Assembly: GCA_964422145.1 (NCBI GenBank)
Contig: CAYQZV010000004.1
Span: 62,001-126,000, forward strand
Source of the DNA: JACNKV01 sp964422145
Lineage (GTDB): Bacteria; Fidelibacterota; Marinisomatia; Marinisomatales; JACNKV01
Length of the DNA stretch: 64,000 nucleotides
Direction: 5' to 3'
The translations under genes were made by a program, and so were the position numbers. Shown one piece after another: positions 33,393-42,708 of this stretch (positions are counted from its first letter, which is position 1; each line of letters starts with the position of its first letter). Under the pieces are notes generated by a model. It saw only the letters and a program-made list of their open reading frames with translations. It was not told the origin of the DNA and ran no database searches.

Positions 33393-34757
33393 ATGTTATA
33401 TGCCTTAGTTAAGGGGATGGCAGTAACATCCGTCAAAACATTTTTCAACACGATTCAGGCTGAACATGTTGATACGATTCCAAAGGATGAACCAATCATT
33501 TTTACATCGAATCACCCCAATACGATGATGGATCCGATTGTCATTGGGTACACCTGCCGGAAAAAACTGTACTTTTTTGCAAAAAGCACCTTATTTAAGA
33601 ATCCGATAGCGGGATGGTTTCTTAAGCGGATGAATATTGTACCTGTTTATCGAAAACAGGACGATCCGAAGAAGATGCATCGGAATGAAGAAACCTTCAG
33701 GAAGGGATTTGATATCTTAAAACAAAACAAGTCCTTTCTTATCTTCCCGGAAGGGGTATCAACGGGAGATCGCGTTCTGAGCGAGATCAAAACCGGAGCG
33801 GCTCGAATCGGTTTAGGTTCGGAAAAAGAAAACGGATGGAATCTCGGTGTAAAAATCATCCCGGTAGGATTAAACTATTCTCATGCCGTTCAATTCCGCA
33901 GCGATGTGTTGGTTCGGTACGGAAAGCCCATTGTCTTAGCTGATTATCGGGACTTGTATGAAGCAGATGAAATGGAAGCAGTTCACCAACTCACAACCCA
34001 GATCGAAACCGCATTGTCCAAGCTGACAATAACGGTGAAAGACCTTGAAATGCAGGAAATTGTTGAAGCCCTTGAAACCATTTACAAACAGGAGCTCGCA
34101 TCGGATCTTGGGATGGAGATCAAAGACAAATCTGAAGATTTTTCAGTCACAAAAGGATTAATCAATGCTGTGGAATGGTATTACTCAAATCAGCCGAAAA
34201 AGACTGAAATCTTCACCAAAATGCTGCATAAATATCAGCGTATCTTGTATCGGCTAAAAATAAAAGATGAGTTCTTAGATCCGAATCAAGCGAGCATTTC
34301 TTTTGCTAAGAGAGTTTGGGTTCTCTCTTATTTCGTTTTGCTTTCCCCGGTGTTCTTGTTTGGCGTGATCGCCAATATTATTCCGTATAAGTTTCCCCGA
34401 TGGTATGCTGAGCATTTTGTAAAATACAAAGCCGAAATTGCTTCATGGAAAATGGTAACCGGGACGAGTGTGTTCTTGATTTTCTACTCAATAGAAATTT
34501 TACTTTTTTACTTATTATCGCAAAGCGTTTTATGGACGATATTATTCATTTTTTCTCTCATTCCCAGCGGGAATTTTGTTTTGAAATACAATCAAAAAGT
34601 CAGAGATTACCGGCAACATTTGCGATTCATATCTGTTTTTTACCGAAAACGTAATTTGATTTACGAATTGATTAAACAGCGTCAAGAGTTGATCGATTTC
34701 TTGAATACGTGTAAAAAAGAGTATATGGATGCAGTGATATTACCTGAATCCAAGTAA
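33393..34757 (+). CDS. PlsC-type glycerolipid acyltransferase, multi-domain
   Basis: The 454-aa protein has the acyltransferase motif I as TSNHPNTMMDPI (His and Asp in the variant used by FCB acyltransferases), motif II-like AGWFLKRMNIVPVYRKQD, motif III as FLIFPEGVSTGDR, and motif IV-like IIPVGLNYSHAVQFRSDVLV. Acyl transfer to lysophosphatidate or a related lipid is likely. The C-terminal half (about 230-454) is a helical region with three or four hydrophobic segments (VWVLSYFVLLSPVFLFGVIA, VFLIFYSIEILLFYLLS) and coiled ends, an extension seen in many FCB PlsC-like proteins. It is upstream of the mot genes, with 57 bases between. Confidence 0.87.
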   Translation: MLYALVKGMAVTSVKTFFNTIQAEHVDTIPKDEPIIFTSNHPNTMMDPIVIGYTCRKKLYFFAKSTLFKNPIAGWFLKRMNIVPVYRKQDDPKKMHRNEETFRKGFDILKQNKSFLIFPEGVSTGDRVLSEIKTGAARIGLGSEKENGWNLGVKIIPVGLNYSHAVQFRSDVLVRYGKPIVLADYRDLYEADEMEAVHQLTTQIETALSKLTITVKDLEMQEIVEALETIYKQELASDLGMEIKDKSEDFSVTKGLINAVEWYYSNQPKKTEIFTKMLHKYQRILYRLKIKDEFLDPNQASISFAKRVWVLSYFVLLSPVFLFGVIANIIPYKFPRWYAEHFVKYKAEIASWKMVTGTSVFLIFYSIEILLFYLLSQSVLWTILFIFSLIPSGNFVLKYNQKVRDYRQHLRFISVFYRKRNLIYELIKQRQELIDFLNTCKKEYMDAVILPESK

Positions 34758-34787
34758 TTACATAGTTATTCATTTACTGATAAGTAA

Positions 34788-34801
34788 GAATTGATCAATT
34801 C
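34788..34801. promoter_or_regulatory. 14-bp palindrome before the stator operon
   Basis: GAATTGATCAATTC is a perfect palindrome located 13 bases before the ATG of the MotA-like gene and directly ahead of its AGGAGA ribosome-binding site. It could be an operator or an mRNA stem at the start of the MotA/MotB/MotB transcript. Confidence 0.45.
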
Positions 34802-34814
34802 ATAGGAGAATCAA

Positions 34815-35639
34815 ATGGTCATTGCCACAATTGTTGGGTTGATTGTAGGTTTAATCTTAATCGGGCTAGGAATGTTTGACAGTACAAATGGCGGAGTTCC
34901 TTCTACTTTTTTTCAATTACAGGGGTTGGCTATTGTTTTCGGCGGTACGTTTGCGGCAACGCTTGTTAATTATCGTTTTTCTCATGTAACCCAAATGTTT
35001 AAAATCGCCGGACAGGCTTTTTTCGGCAAAAACCAGCAGGATTCTGCTTCTTTAATTAAACATTTTGTACATCTCAGTCAGCTCGCCAGAAAAAAAGGCC
35101 TTACTGAGTTAGAAAAAAAATTACCGCATATTGATGGAAATTATATGAAGATCGGTTTAGAATATGCCATCATCGAAAAAGACAAAGATAGGCTCGAAAA
35201 ATTCTTGGATAATGAACTGGCGAACATGGTAAAACGACATCAGTACGGACATGAACTGTTTTTTAACATGGGTTCCTATGCCCCGGCATTTGGATTATTG
35301 GGGACAGTTATGGGGCTTATCTTAATGATGCACGGACAAGCCACCACCAGTTCCGTTGCAGATTTTGCCAACCAATTTGGTGATCCTTTGCAGGGGTTAT
35401 TAAAGAATATGGGGGTTGCACTTGTCACCACATTTTATGGTGTGTTATTGTCTAACTTATTTTTTATTCCCATTGCGGGTAAGCTGCAAAATCGAACCCA
35501 TGAGGAGGTTCATATCTGTGAAATGATCAAAACCGGAATTATCGGTATTCACCAAAAAGAACATTGGCTGATGATCCAAGAGAAGTTGATCACATTTGTG
35601 GATAAAGAATCGAGAGAGACTATTCGAAATACAGCATGA
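34815..35639 (+). CDS. motA: MotA/PomA-type proton (or sodium) channel subunit
   Basis: The 274-aa protein has four hydrophobic segments in MotA order: IVGLIVGLILIGLGMF, FFQLQGLAIVFGGTFAATLV, FFNMGSYAPAFGLLGTVMGL and LVTTFYGVLLSNLFFIPIAG. The cytoplasmic loop (65-145) carries basic residues (ARKKGLTELEKKL) as in MotA, and prolines in the last two helices (P in SYAPAFG and FFIPIAG) match the MotA channel prolines. It forms the ring of a rotary stator that uses ion flow to make torque. There is no flagellar gene in the window. It is coupled by 4-bp overlap to a MotB-like gene. AGGAGA precedes its ATG. Confidence 0.9.
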   Translation: MVIATIVGLIVGLILIGLGMFDSTNGGVPSTFFQLQGLAIVFGGTFAATLVNYRFSHVTQMFKIAGQAFFGKNQQDSASLIKHFVHLSQLARKKGLTELEKKLPHIDGNYMKIGLEYAIIEKDKDRLEKFLDNELANMVKRHQYGHELFFNMGSYAPAFGLLGTVMGLILMMHGQATTSSVADFANQFGDPLQGLLKNMGVALVTTFYGVLLSNLFFIPIAGKLQNRTHEEVHICEMIKTGIIGIHQKEHWLMIQEKLITFVDKESRETIRNTA

Positions 35640-36343
35640 CTCCCCCTCCTGTTAAACAGTCTAATAAAAATCACCGATGGATGCTGACTTATGCTTCTCT
35701 CATTACAGCCTTATTGGCTTTCTTTATCTTTTTTGTATTCCGTGCAGAAAAAGCGGTTCAGTCAAAATTCCGAATTGCAGATCAGTTAAAAAACAGTATT
35801 TATGAACAGGTTATTTGGGAAAAAACTCAAAATAATTTAACCTGGCTACATGTTGAAAATACCGGAAGTAAAGGCGTAAAACTTCTCATTCCATCAACCA
35901 TTACTGATCCATCAGCTTTAGAAAATAATATTTCGATGTTTAACTCGGGCGATGATGATATCAGAACAGACTTTGCCCCTTATATCAACTCAGTTGTGGA
36001 TATCATTGGAAAATTAGAATTGGATCAAGTCCAAATTAAATATTCAAATGAGATAACATATTTACAAACCTCAAATAAAGATTTAAGAATGGATATTGTT
36101 ATAGAGGGACACACTGATCGAAGACCTATTATGAATGACCATTTCAAGAATAACTGGGAATTAAGTATTGCGCGTGCTAACAATGTGATGATGACATTAC
36201 GGGAAAAACTTCAACTGCCTTATCGGTTGTTTTCTATTGCGGGATACGGTCCGTTTCATCCTTTGCGTGACCATGATAATTTTGAAGAAAACAGGCGGGT
36301 GGAAATCTATATCAACGCACAGCTGGTTTCTTTAAATGGGTAG
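35636..36343 (+). CDS. MotB-like protein lacking the channel aspartate
   Basis: The 235-aa protein has one N-terminal transmembrane helix, WMLTYASLITALLAFFIFFV, that aligns with the MotB helix (Y-A-D-x-x-T). The conserved proton-carrying aspartate is replaced by Ser21. A long linker follows, then an OmpA/MotB peptidoglycan-binding domain with IVIEGHTDRRPI, NNWELSIARANNVMMTLRE, SIAGYGPFHP and NRRVEIYINAQL. Gene overlaps of 4 and 8 bases bind it to motA and the second MotB-like gene. A MotB without the aspartate cannot conduct alone; a role as a structural partner or heterodimer subunit is inferred. Confidence 0.85.
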   Translation: MTPPPVKQSNKNHRWMLTYASLITALLAFFIFFVFRAEKAVQSKFRIADQLKNSIYEQVIWEKTQNNLTWLHVENTGSKGVKLLIPSTITDPSALENNISMFNSGDDDIRTDFAPYINSVVDIIGKLELDQVQIKYSNEITYLQTSNKDLRMDIVIEGHTDRRPIMNDHFKNNWELSIARANNVMMTLREKLQLPYRLFSIAGYGPFHPLRDHDNFEENRRVEIYINAQLVSLNG

Positions 36344-37028
36344 CACAAAATTACGATCGTCGTCTGAGCGGGCTCGCGGTTCCTGGCTTTTATCATATGG
36401 AGATGTTGCGACCCTTTTGATATGCTTTTTCATCATGACGCTTATATCAAGATCCGGTGATATATCGAGGGTTCATCAATGGGTCTACAACTGTTTGGAG
36501 GAAAGTTCGATCGAATTAAACCGCGTTGTATCTCAAACAAATGATCACACTTATACGGTATCACACGATACAAAAGGGATTCGTCTTACCCTTAGAAATC
36601 CCAATATGTTCGATCTCGGAAAAGCAGACCCTCTTCCTCTCTTTCGTTCTCAGTTACAATCATTGGCACGCGGAATTTCAGAATTGAATATTTTTCACCT
36701 GGAAGCCGTCCCCGAATATGACACATGGATTGAAAACTATGATCGGATCGGACTTGAGTGGAATGTGGAAATACGAATCGAAGGGCACACAGATAATATC
36801 CCGTTAATCGCGGGATCTGACTACCGAAACAATTGGGAGTTAAGTGCCGCAAGGGCGCAATCGATCATGCGAATTCTGTATGAATTCAGTGATTTGCCTG
36901 AATCACAATTTGCCATCGCAGGATTCGGTGAGCACCGACCGATCACTAAAAATATCAGCATATCTGATCGTGAAATCAATCGAAGGGTAGAAATTTTTAT
37001 CAATGCTTCATTGGTGGAAAAATCATAA
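36336..37028 (+). CDS. motB: MotB-like protein with intact channel aspartate
   Basis: The 230-aa protein has the MotB transmembrane helix WLLSYGDVATLLICFFIMTL with the proton-carrying aspartate at Asp23 (Y-G-D-x-x-T). After a linker it has an OmpA-like domain with EIRIEGHTDNIPLIAG, NNWELSAARAQSIMRILYE, FAIAGFGEHRPI and NRRVEIFINASL. It binds peptidoglycan at the C-terminus while the N-terminus lines the channel. It forms an operon with motA and the Asp-less MotB-like gene (8-bp overlap). Such two-MotB sets are less common than motA-motB pairs. Confidence 0.9.
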   Translation: MGSTKLRSSSERARGSWLLSYGDVATLLICFFIMTLISRSGDISRVHQWVYNCLEESSIELNRVVSQTNDHTYTVSHDTKGIRLTLRNPNMFDLGKADPLPLFRSQLQSLARGISELNIFHLEAVPEYDTWIENYDRIGLEWNVEIRIEGHTDNIPLIAGSDYRNNWELSAARAQSIMRILYEFSDLPESQFAIAGFGEHRPITKNISISDREINRRVEIFINASLVEKS

Positions 37029-37054
37029 AATATTGCTGCCGTCCATAATATAAA

Positions 37055-38623
37055 ATGGTTTCTTCTGATAAAATATTATTTACAAATTGTTCGGTTTATA
37101 ACCTTCCAAATGTCAATTCTATTCTTTGCAGCAATGGTCTGATCGAAGAATTCGGATTTAATTTATCTTCAGGCAGTGCCAAAACTATTGATCTAAAAAA
37201 TGGAGTTGTCTATCCCGGTTTTATCGATGCTCATCTTCATTTGGTCGGATTTGGCTGGTCGCTGGATATTCTCAATTTAACCGATTCAAACTCTGTTGGT
37301 GATGTCCTAAAGAAACTTTCCGGCGTAAAGGAAAATCATTCAAAATCACAGTGGATTCACGGGCGTGGTTGGGATCAGAACAAATGGGGAACCACCGATT
37401 TCCCAACAAAAGAGATGCTGGATTCGGTGATTAAAGATCGCCCGATATTTCTTCGCCGCGTTGACGGTCACGCTGCATGGGTAAATTCAAAAGCGTTTGA
37501 AGTAACAAATATCACTGAAACAACAGATGATCCAGACGGCGGAAAAATTCAGCGACATAATGATGGAACACCTTCGGGTGTTCTCATCGATAAAGCGATG
37601 GACTTAGTTTCGAAACACATCCCGCCTTCGACATACGGCGATAAAAAACGGTATATCAACAACGCCATGTCGCAGCTTAACGCAAATGGGATTACCAGTG
37701 TCCACGATGCCGGAACTGACAGTGAGACAATTCATTTGTTGAAAGAGTTTATTCAACAAGACTCTTTAACCCTACGCGTTTATACGATGTTAAACGATAC
37801 GCCTGAAGATGCTAAACATTATTACGCAATCGGACCGGAGTTTTCCGATCCTTGGTTAAAAGTACAAGCGGTTAAATTTTATATGGATGGTGCACTGGGA
37901 TCTAAGGGCGCAGCAATGCTGGAACCCTATGCTGACGACCCAAATAACTCCGGGTTACTGCTCATGGACCCAAAGCAAATCAGAAAAAAAATCCATCAAG
38001 CAAATTCAGCTGGGTTCCAATCCTGTGTTCATTGTATTGGAGATCACGCAAACCGTATCCTGTTAGATGCCTATGAAAAATCTGGAATAAAGGAATTACG
38101 AAACCGGATTGAACACGCACAGATCGTTCATCAAGATGACTTACCTCGGTTTGCACAATTAGGTGTGTTGCCGTCTATGCAACCGACGCACTGCACATCA
38201 GATATGGGTTGGATAGAAGACAGGGTCGGTGAAAACCGATTGGACTCGTGTTATCCCTGGCAATCGTTGATCAAAGCCGGATCGATCATTCCCGGCGGTT
38301 CAGATGCTCCGATTGAATATCCGTCCCCTCTTGAAGGAATCTATGCCGCTGTCACACGACAAGATAAGTCCGGGCATCCGATATCGGGATGGCAGTCTGC
38401 GGAAGCTGTTTCCATACATCAGGCAATTTCGATGATGACGTCCTGGGCGGCTTTTGCTTCATTTGAAGAGGATATTAAAGGAAAATTAGAACCAGGATTT
38501 TATGCAGATTTTACCGTGCTGGACAAACGGTTGGAATCCATTCACCCTCAAGATATTTTGACAACAAAAGTTTTACACACTATCGTTAATGGAAAGATCG
38601 TATATTCTTCCAACCATGTCTAA
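37055..38623 (+). CDS. Amidohydrolase, YtcJ-like
   Basis: The 522-aa protein belongs to the amidohydrolase superfamily. The metal-binding HxH is in PGFIDAHLHLVGFGWSLD; later come IHGRGWDQNKWG, VDGHAAWVNSKAFE, VKFYMDGALGSKGAAMLEPY, VHCIGDHANRILLDAY, RIEHAQIVHQDDL and PGGSDAPIEYPSPLEGIYAA, all YtcJ-type hallmarks. Length and order are normal. It hydrolyses a C-N bond in an unknown amide or cyclic substrate and is cytoplasmic. Confidence 0.93.
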   Translation: MVSSDKILFTNCSVYNLPNVNSILCSNGLIEEFGFNLSSGSAKTIDLKNGVVYPGFIDAHLHLVGFGWSLDILNLTDSNSVGDVLKKLSGVKENHSKSQWIHGRGWDQNKWGTTDFPTKEMLDSVIKDRPIFLRRVDGHAAWVNSKAFEVTNITETTDDPDGGKIQRHNDGTPSGVLIDKAMDLVSKHIPPSTYGDKKRYINNAMSQLNANGITSVHDAGTDSETIHLLKEFIQQDSLTLRVYTMLNDTPEDAKHYYAIGPEFSDPWLKVQAVKFYMDGALGSKGAAMLEPYADDPNNSGLLLMDPKQIRKKIHQANSAGFQSCVHCIGDHANRILLDAYEKSGIKELRNRIEHAQIVHQDDLPRFAQLGVLPSMQPTHCTSDMGWIEDRVGENRLDSCYPWQSLIKAGSIIPGGSDAPIEYPSPLEGIYAAVTRQDKSGHPISGWQSAEAVSIHQAISMMTSWAAFASFEEDIKGKLEPGFYADFTVLDKRLESIHPQDILTTKVLHTIVNGKIVYSSNHV

Positions 38624-38627
38624 TGTT

Positions 38628-39392
38628 ATGCTAACTCAAGCTGAAAAAAAACGAATTCGATCTCTTCAGGTTAAAAAATACCGACAACAACATAGAGAGT
38701 ATTTTATTGAGGGGTTTAGACTCGTTTCCTCTGCAATTGAAACTAATCCTCAAAGCCTTAAATGTATTTATGTTACAAAAGATTTTCTTTTGGTTTCATC
38801 TCATCAAACTTTCATCGAAACTCTGGATGCCAACAGTATTTCCTGCTCAATCATATCTGATTCTGATATGGGTGAAATTGCAAATACAGTTCAGTCATCC
38901 GGAATAGCAGCCGTTTGTCATTTTCCGCAGGGACTTGATCCTGCCGCACTTCAATCATCGAATTTTCTATATTTAGATCGAGTTAGTGATCCGGGGAATT
39001 TAGGAACTCTGCTGCGAACATCGTTGTGGTTCGGAGTTCGCCATGTCATTTTATCTGAAGATTGTGTTGATCCGTTCAATCCGAAAGTTGTTCGTGCCGG
39101 CATGGGTGCTCATTTCTCCGTCTCGATATTTCATGATCTAAACTTAGCAAGATTCAAAAACACTCATTCGATTTTAGGCGGAGACATCAATGGCATTTCA
39201 ATCTCAGAGATACCCGACTTACACCAGCCGTGGGGACTCGTCATCGGCAGTGAAGCACATGGAATCTCTGTAAAAATATCAGACTTGTTAACGCACACCG
39301 TGTCGATCACTAAACGCGGAGATGGCGAATCATTAAATGCTGCGATTGCCGGGAGTATTCTGTTGTATGAACTAACTGCTCAACATTCTTAA
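38628..39392 (+). CDS. SpoU/TrmH-family RNA 2'-O-methyltransferase
   Basis: I prefer the ATG at 38628 (MLTQAEKKRIRSLQVKKYRQ), which matches the usual start of this family; ATGs at 38616 and 38589 lie inside the 3' end of the amidohydrolase gene. The 254-aa protein has an N-terminal substrate-binding domain (YFIEGFRLVSSAIE) and the SPOUT knot: LDRVSDPGNLGTLLRTSLWF, PFNPKVVRAGMGAHFSVSI, VIGSEAHGISV and the C-terminal SITKRGDGESLNAAIAGSIL. It methylates ribose in rRNA or tRNA; the exact site is unknown. Confidence 0.92.
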   Translation: MLTQAEKKRIRSLQVKKYRQQHREYFIEGFRLVSSAIETNPQSLKCIYVTKDFLLVSSHQTFIETLDANSISCSIISDSDMGEIANTVQSSGIAAVCHFPQGLDPAALQSSNFLYLDRVSDPGNLGTLLRTSLWFGVRHVILSEDCVDPFNPKVVRAGMGAHFSVSIFHDLNLARFKNTHSILGGDINGISISEIPDLHQPWGLVIGSEAHGISVKISDLLTHTVSITKRGDGESLNAAIAGSILLYELTAQHS

Positions 39393-39426
39393 ATTTAGTC
39401 TATGGTTTTCAAGGATACAGACCCCC

Positions 39427-40218
39427 ATGACCCGGACCCTTACAGTTTCTCTCGTAGTGAGAATTGTTTTGGTTTCTGTCCTATCTGCATTCGCGGTAGG
39501 AGGAATCATCCTTGGGTATGGTCTGAAATATTATCCTGATCAACAAGTTTATTATACCCAATTATCCCTGTTTATCGGTCAGGGACTGATTGTCATACCT
39601 GCGTTAATTTTTTTAAAACTTCGTAAAGAAAATCTTCGGGCGCGATTTCGCCTACATCCAATCTCGTTGCGAGTTGCTCTGTCCGTCATAGTTCTATCCC
39701 TTGGAGTAATTATCTTATCGGATGAAATGGATAAAATTGCCAATCTTATTTACCCGTTGCCGAACTCAATGGAAAAAGTAGGTGATGTAATTCAGTTAAA
39801 TTCATTTACGTCAATTTTTCTAGTCCTCCCGACGATTGTCCTCATCGCACCGTTGGGCGAAGAATTACTCTTTCGGGGATTTTTACAAAAGTTTTTAGAA
39901 GATCATTGGCAAGACATAACAAAAGCTGTGTTGGTCACAGGAATGTTTTTTGCCTTGATTCACTTGAATCCGTACTGGATCATTCAAATTTATTTTCTGG
40001 GTGTAATCTTGGGTTATCTTGCCTGGCGTACGGGATCAATTATCTCTAGCGTTATATTACACGGAATGAATAACGGGATTGCTTTGTTGTTTGTCAACTG
40101 GGAAAATATTGATTTATACTATAGTGGACATGTTTCCCCTATTTTACTTGTTTTTGCTGCAATCTTTGTTTATTTTGGTTTCAAATGGCTTCATAAATCA
40201 TTGGAGATTGAACAATGA
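39427..40218 (+). CDS. CPBP-family intramembrane metalloprotease
   Basis: The 263-aa protein has about eight hydrophobic segments. The metal and catalytic motifs of the CPBP/Abi family are in LIAPLGEELLFRGFLQKFL (E-E-x-x-x-R), GMFFALIHLNPYW (F-x-x-x-H) and ISSVILHGMNNGIALLF (H-x-x-x-N). It belongs to the CAAX-protease-like group and would cleave membrane substrates in the inner membrane; the substrate is unknown. It overlaps mgtE by four bases. Confidence 0.92.
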   Translation: MTRTLTVSLVVRIVLVSVLSAFAVGGIILGYGLKYYPDQQVYYTQLSLFIGQGLIVIPALIFLKLRKENLRARFRLHPISLRVALSVIVLSLGVIILSDEMDKIANLIYPLPNSMEKVGDVIQLNSFTSIFLVLPTIVLIAPLGEELLFRGFLQKFLEDHWQDITKAVLVTGMFFALIHLNPYWIIQIYFLGVILGYLAWRTGSIISSVILHGMNNGIALLFVNWENIDLYYSGHVSPILLVFAAIFVYFGFKWLHKSLEIEQ

Positions 40219-41585
40219 AAAAAGAAATGTTCGTTCATGAGATCACGGTTTTGCGGGATACGTTCAGACGGTTACTCCGCCGGCACGCAAAAACCAATCT
40301 GATCAAATTGATTCAAAAAACTCACCCGGCTGATCTGGCTGTTCTCTTTCGATATTTCACGGATACCGAACAACTCACATTGTTCTCATATATGGTTGAG
40401 GACGAACATACCGCAGAAGTGATGGCCGAACTTGATGAATCCATTTTATTGAATTTATTAGAGAATGAAGATCCGGTGCGAATTGTACGGATTTTCCAAC
40501 AGCTTGGATCAAATGATCAAGCCAACATCTTGAACTTGCTCTCGGAGGAAAAAGTACAATCTATTTTGGATTTGATGAAGGAAGAAGAGCAGGAAGAAGT
40601 CGAGGAAATTCTTGGATACCCCGAAGACAGTGCTGGGAGCATTATGTCAACGGATGTATTCACACTCCATGAGGAAACAACCGCTGAAGAAGCCATCCAT
40701 TCTCTTCAGTATCAAGATGATGCTGAAATGGTCTTTTATCTTTACATCACAGATGATGACGGATGTTTATCCGGTGTGATCTCTTTGCGTGATCTGGTGA
40801 CGACTCCGCCTGAAGTTCTTTTAAAAGACATTATGACAAAACATGTTCACTATGTTCGTGCCGAAACAGATCAAGAAGAAGTTGCGAGTATTGTTTCGTT
40901 GTATAACTATTTGGCTCTGCCTGTCGTGGATTCTGAGAATACGATTCTGGGAATTGTTACTGTTGATGATGTCGTGGATGTTATCCGCGAAGAGGCAACG
41001 GAAGATTTTCTTCAGATGGCTGGTGCCGGTAAAGACCGGGAAATTTTATTGAAAAACTCCTGGGAAAATGCACGATCCCGACTGCCCTGGTTATTTGCAA
41101 GCTGGGTCGGGGGTGTGGTTGCCGCATCGATCATCGGTGCATTTGAACACATTCTGGAAGTCACAATGGCGCTGACGGCTTTCATCCCTGTCATCATTGG
41201 TATGGGCGGTAATATCGGGACACAAAGTTCAACCATTGTTGTACGAGGTTTGGCCACCGGACGTGTCAATATCGGTGATGATTTTAAACTGATCCTAAAA
41301 GAGACAAGTGTCGGATTGATTTTAGGTGTCCTGTATGGTTTGATGCTTGGATTATTTGCGATATTCAAATTTATTGATGCTCCGCCGATGTTAGGTCTTG
41401 TGGTTGGATTAAGCATTTGTCTCTCCATGTTGATAGCTACATTCATCGGAACGCTCGTTCCGCTGCTGCTTCGAAAAATGGATATCGATCCTGCCATTGC
41501 CACCGGACCTTTTGTTACAACCAGCATTGATATTCTTGGGGTTGCCGCTTACTTCTTAATTGCGACATCGCTTCTTCCTATTTAA
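40215..41585 (+). CDS. mgtE: Magnesium transporter MgtE
   Basis: MgtE is a gated Mg2+ channel in the inner membrane. The 456-aa protein has the N-terminal superhelical domain (LIQKTHPADLAVLFRYFTDT, DESILLNLLENEDPVRIVRI), a CBS pair (GSIMSTDVFTLHEETTAEEA, VDSENTILGIVTVDDVVDVI) and five membrane helices with the pore region TAFIPVIIGMGGNIGTQSST followed by IVVRGL, and ATGPFVTTSIDILGVAAYF. All parts are present in the usual order. Mg2+ sensing is expected through the CBS domains. Confidence 0.97.
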   Translation: MKKEMFVHEITVLRDTFRRLLRRHAKTNLIKLIQKTHPADLAVLFRYFTDTEQLTLFSYMVEDEHTAEVMAELDESILLNLLENEDPVRIVRIFQQLGSNDQANILNLLSEEKVQSILDLMKEEEQEEVEEILGYPEDSAGSIMSTDVFTLHEETTAEEAIHSLQYQDDAEMVFYLYITDDDGCLSGVISLRDLVTTPPEVLLKDIMTKHVHYVRAETDQEEVASIVSLYNYLALPVVDSENTILGIVTVDDVVDVIREEATEDFLQMAGAGKDREILLKNSWENARSRLPWLFASWVGGVVAASIIGAFEHILEVTMALTAFIPVIIGMGGNIGTQSSTIVVRGLATGRVNIGDDFKLILKETSVGLILGVLYGLMLGLFAIFKFIDAPPMLGLVVGLSICLSMLIATFIGTLVPLLLRKMDIDPAIATGPFVTTSIDILGVAAYFLIATSLLPI

Positions 41586-41601
41586 ATAAATAAACTCTCA
41601 G

Positions 41602-42708
41602 ATGAGTTTACTTTTATCACTTCTGGTCGGATCTCTTTCGATCTATGTTTTGTTTATGATTCTGATCGCTGTTGGGCTTTGGCGTCTTCGTATCCAACAC
41701 ATTCCGATTAATCATTTTCCCAAAGTGTCGGTCGTCATCGCAGCAAGAAACGAGGAAAACAATCTGTCGAATTTATTGGATGATTTGACCAAACAGGATT
41801 ATCTTGCCGACCGATGTGAGGTTATTATTGCAGATGATCGGTCAACAGATAATACTTGGGCGATCATCCAAGAATATTCTTCAAAGCATCCCACTATTAA
41901 AGGTGTGAAAATCTCAACATTCTCTTCGGCAATGACGCCAAAGAAAAATGCGTTGACGGCTGCCATAAAAACATCATCAGGCGGAGAGTTTATTCTATCC
42001 ACAGATGCAGACTGTCGTGTACCCAAATCCTGGGTTTCGAGTATGGTTCGATGTTTCACGTCTGAAACCGGAGTTGTCGTCGGGTTATCTACAGTAAAAC
42101 GATCTTCCGGAATCTTATCCAAATACCAGTTTGTTGATTTTTTCGCTTTAATGACAGCCAATGCCGGGGCGATCGGATGGAAAAGGGCATGGTCCGGATC
42201 GGGTCAAAACCTGGCTTATCGCCGATCTTATTTTGATAAAATCGAGGGATTCTCAAAGGCTGCACAAGAACTTTCCGGTGATGATATGTTTTTAGTCCAG
42301 AAAATTGGTCGACACAGTTCGATTAAATTTAATTGTGATCCAAAAAGTTTTGTGACGACTGCCTCGGTTCAATCTTTGCATCAATTTTTCAGTCAGCAAA
42401 TCCGTTGGGCATCCAACACTAAAAAACTGATGAAAAATCAGAAGTTTGATTTCCTGCTGTTTTTATTATCTACATTTTTTACAAACGCATTACTCTTGGT
42501 TTTTCTCATGTTTCCATATTTGCATGTATATTTTTTACAAGCTCTGTTTATCAAGATCGTTACTGACCTATTCGTATTTAAGGCCGGGGCGGTGAAATTC
42601 CGTTTTTCATTAAATTTCCTTTATGTTGCGCTGTGGGAGACAGCTCAGTTGATTTACATTCCGTTCACAGGGATTCTTGGACTAATCGGACGATTCAAAT
42701 GGAAATAA
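41602..42708 (+). CDS. Glycosyltransferase family 2, membrane-anchored
   Basis: The 368-aa protein has an N-terminal membrane helix, then the GT2 core: VSVVIAARNEENNLSNLLDD, VIIADDRSTDNTW, the DxD-like FILSTDADCRVPKSW, ELSGDDMFLVQKIG (E/D-D), and SQQIRWASNTKKLMK (Q-x-x-R-W), which marks processive or membrane-type GT2. The C-terminus has two or three helices. It likely makes a glycolipid or extends a polysaccharide at the inner membrane. The DUF3108 gene starts inside its last codons, so the two are probably coupled. Confidence 0.93.
   Translation: MSLLLSLLVGSLSIYVLFMILIAVGLWRLRIQHIPINHFPKVSVVIAARNEENNLSNLLDDLTKQDYLADRCEVIIADDRSTDNTWAIIQEYSSKHPTIKGVKISTFSSAMTPKKNALTAAIKTSSGGEFILSTDADCRVPKSWVSSMVRCFTSETGVVVGLSTVKRSSGILSKYQFVDFFALMTANAGAIGWKRAWSGSGQNLAYRRSYFDKIEGFSKAAQELSGDDMFLVQKIGRHSSIKFNCDPKSFVTTASVQSLHQFFSQQIRWASNTKKLMKNQKFDFLLFLLSTFFTNALLLVFLMFPYLHVYFLQALFIKIVTDLFVFKAGAVKFRFSLNFLYVALWETAQLIYIPFTGILGLIGRFKWK

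Noticed and set aside
34815..37028. Zorya-type (ZorAB) anti-phage system
   Set aside because: The MotA-like protein lacks the long cytoplasmic tail of ZorA, and no ZorC/ZorD-like helicase or nuclease gene is adjacent.
41012..41527. 171-aa minus-strand open frame
   Set aside because: Antisense to the mgtE membrane domain; its Met/Pro-rich sequence is a mirror of the codons of that domain.
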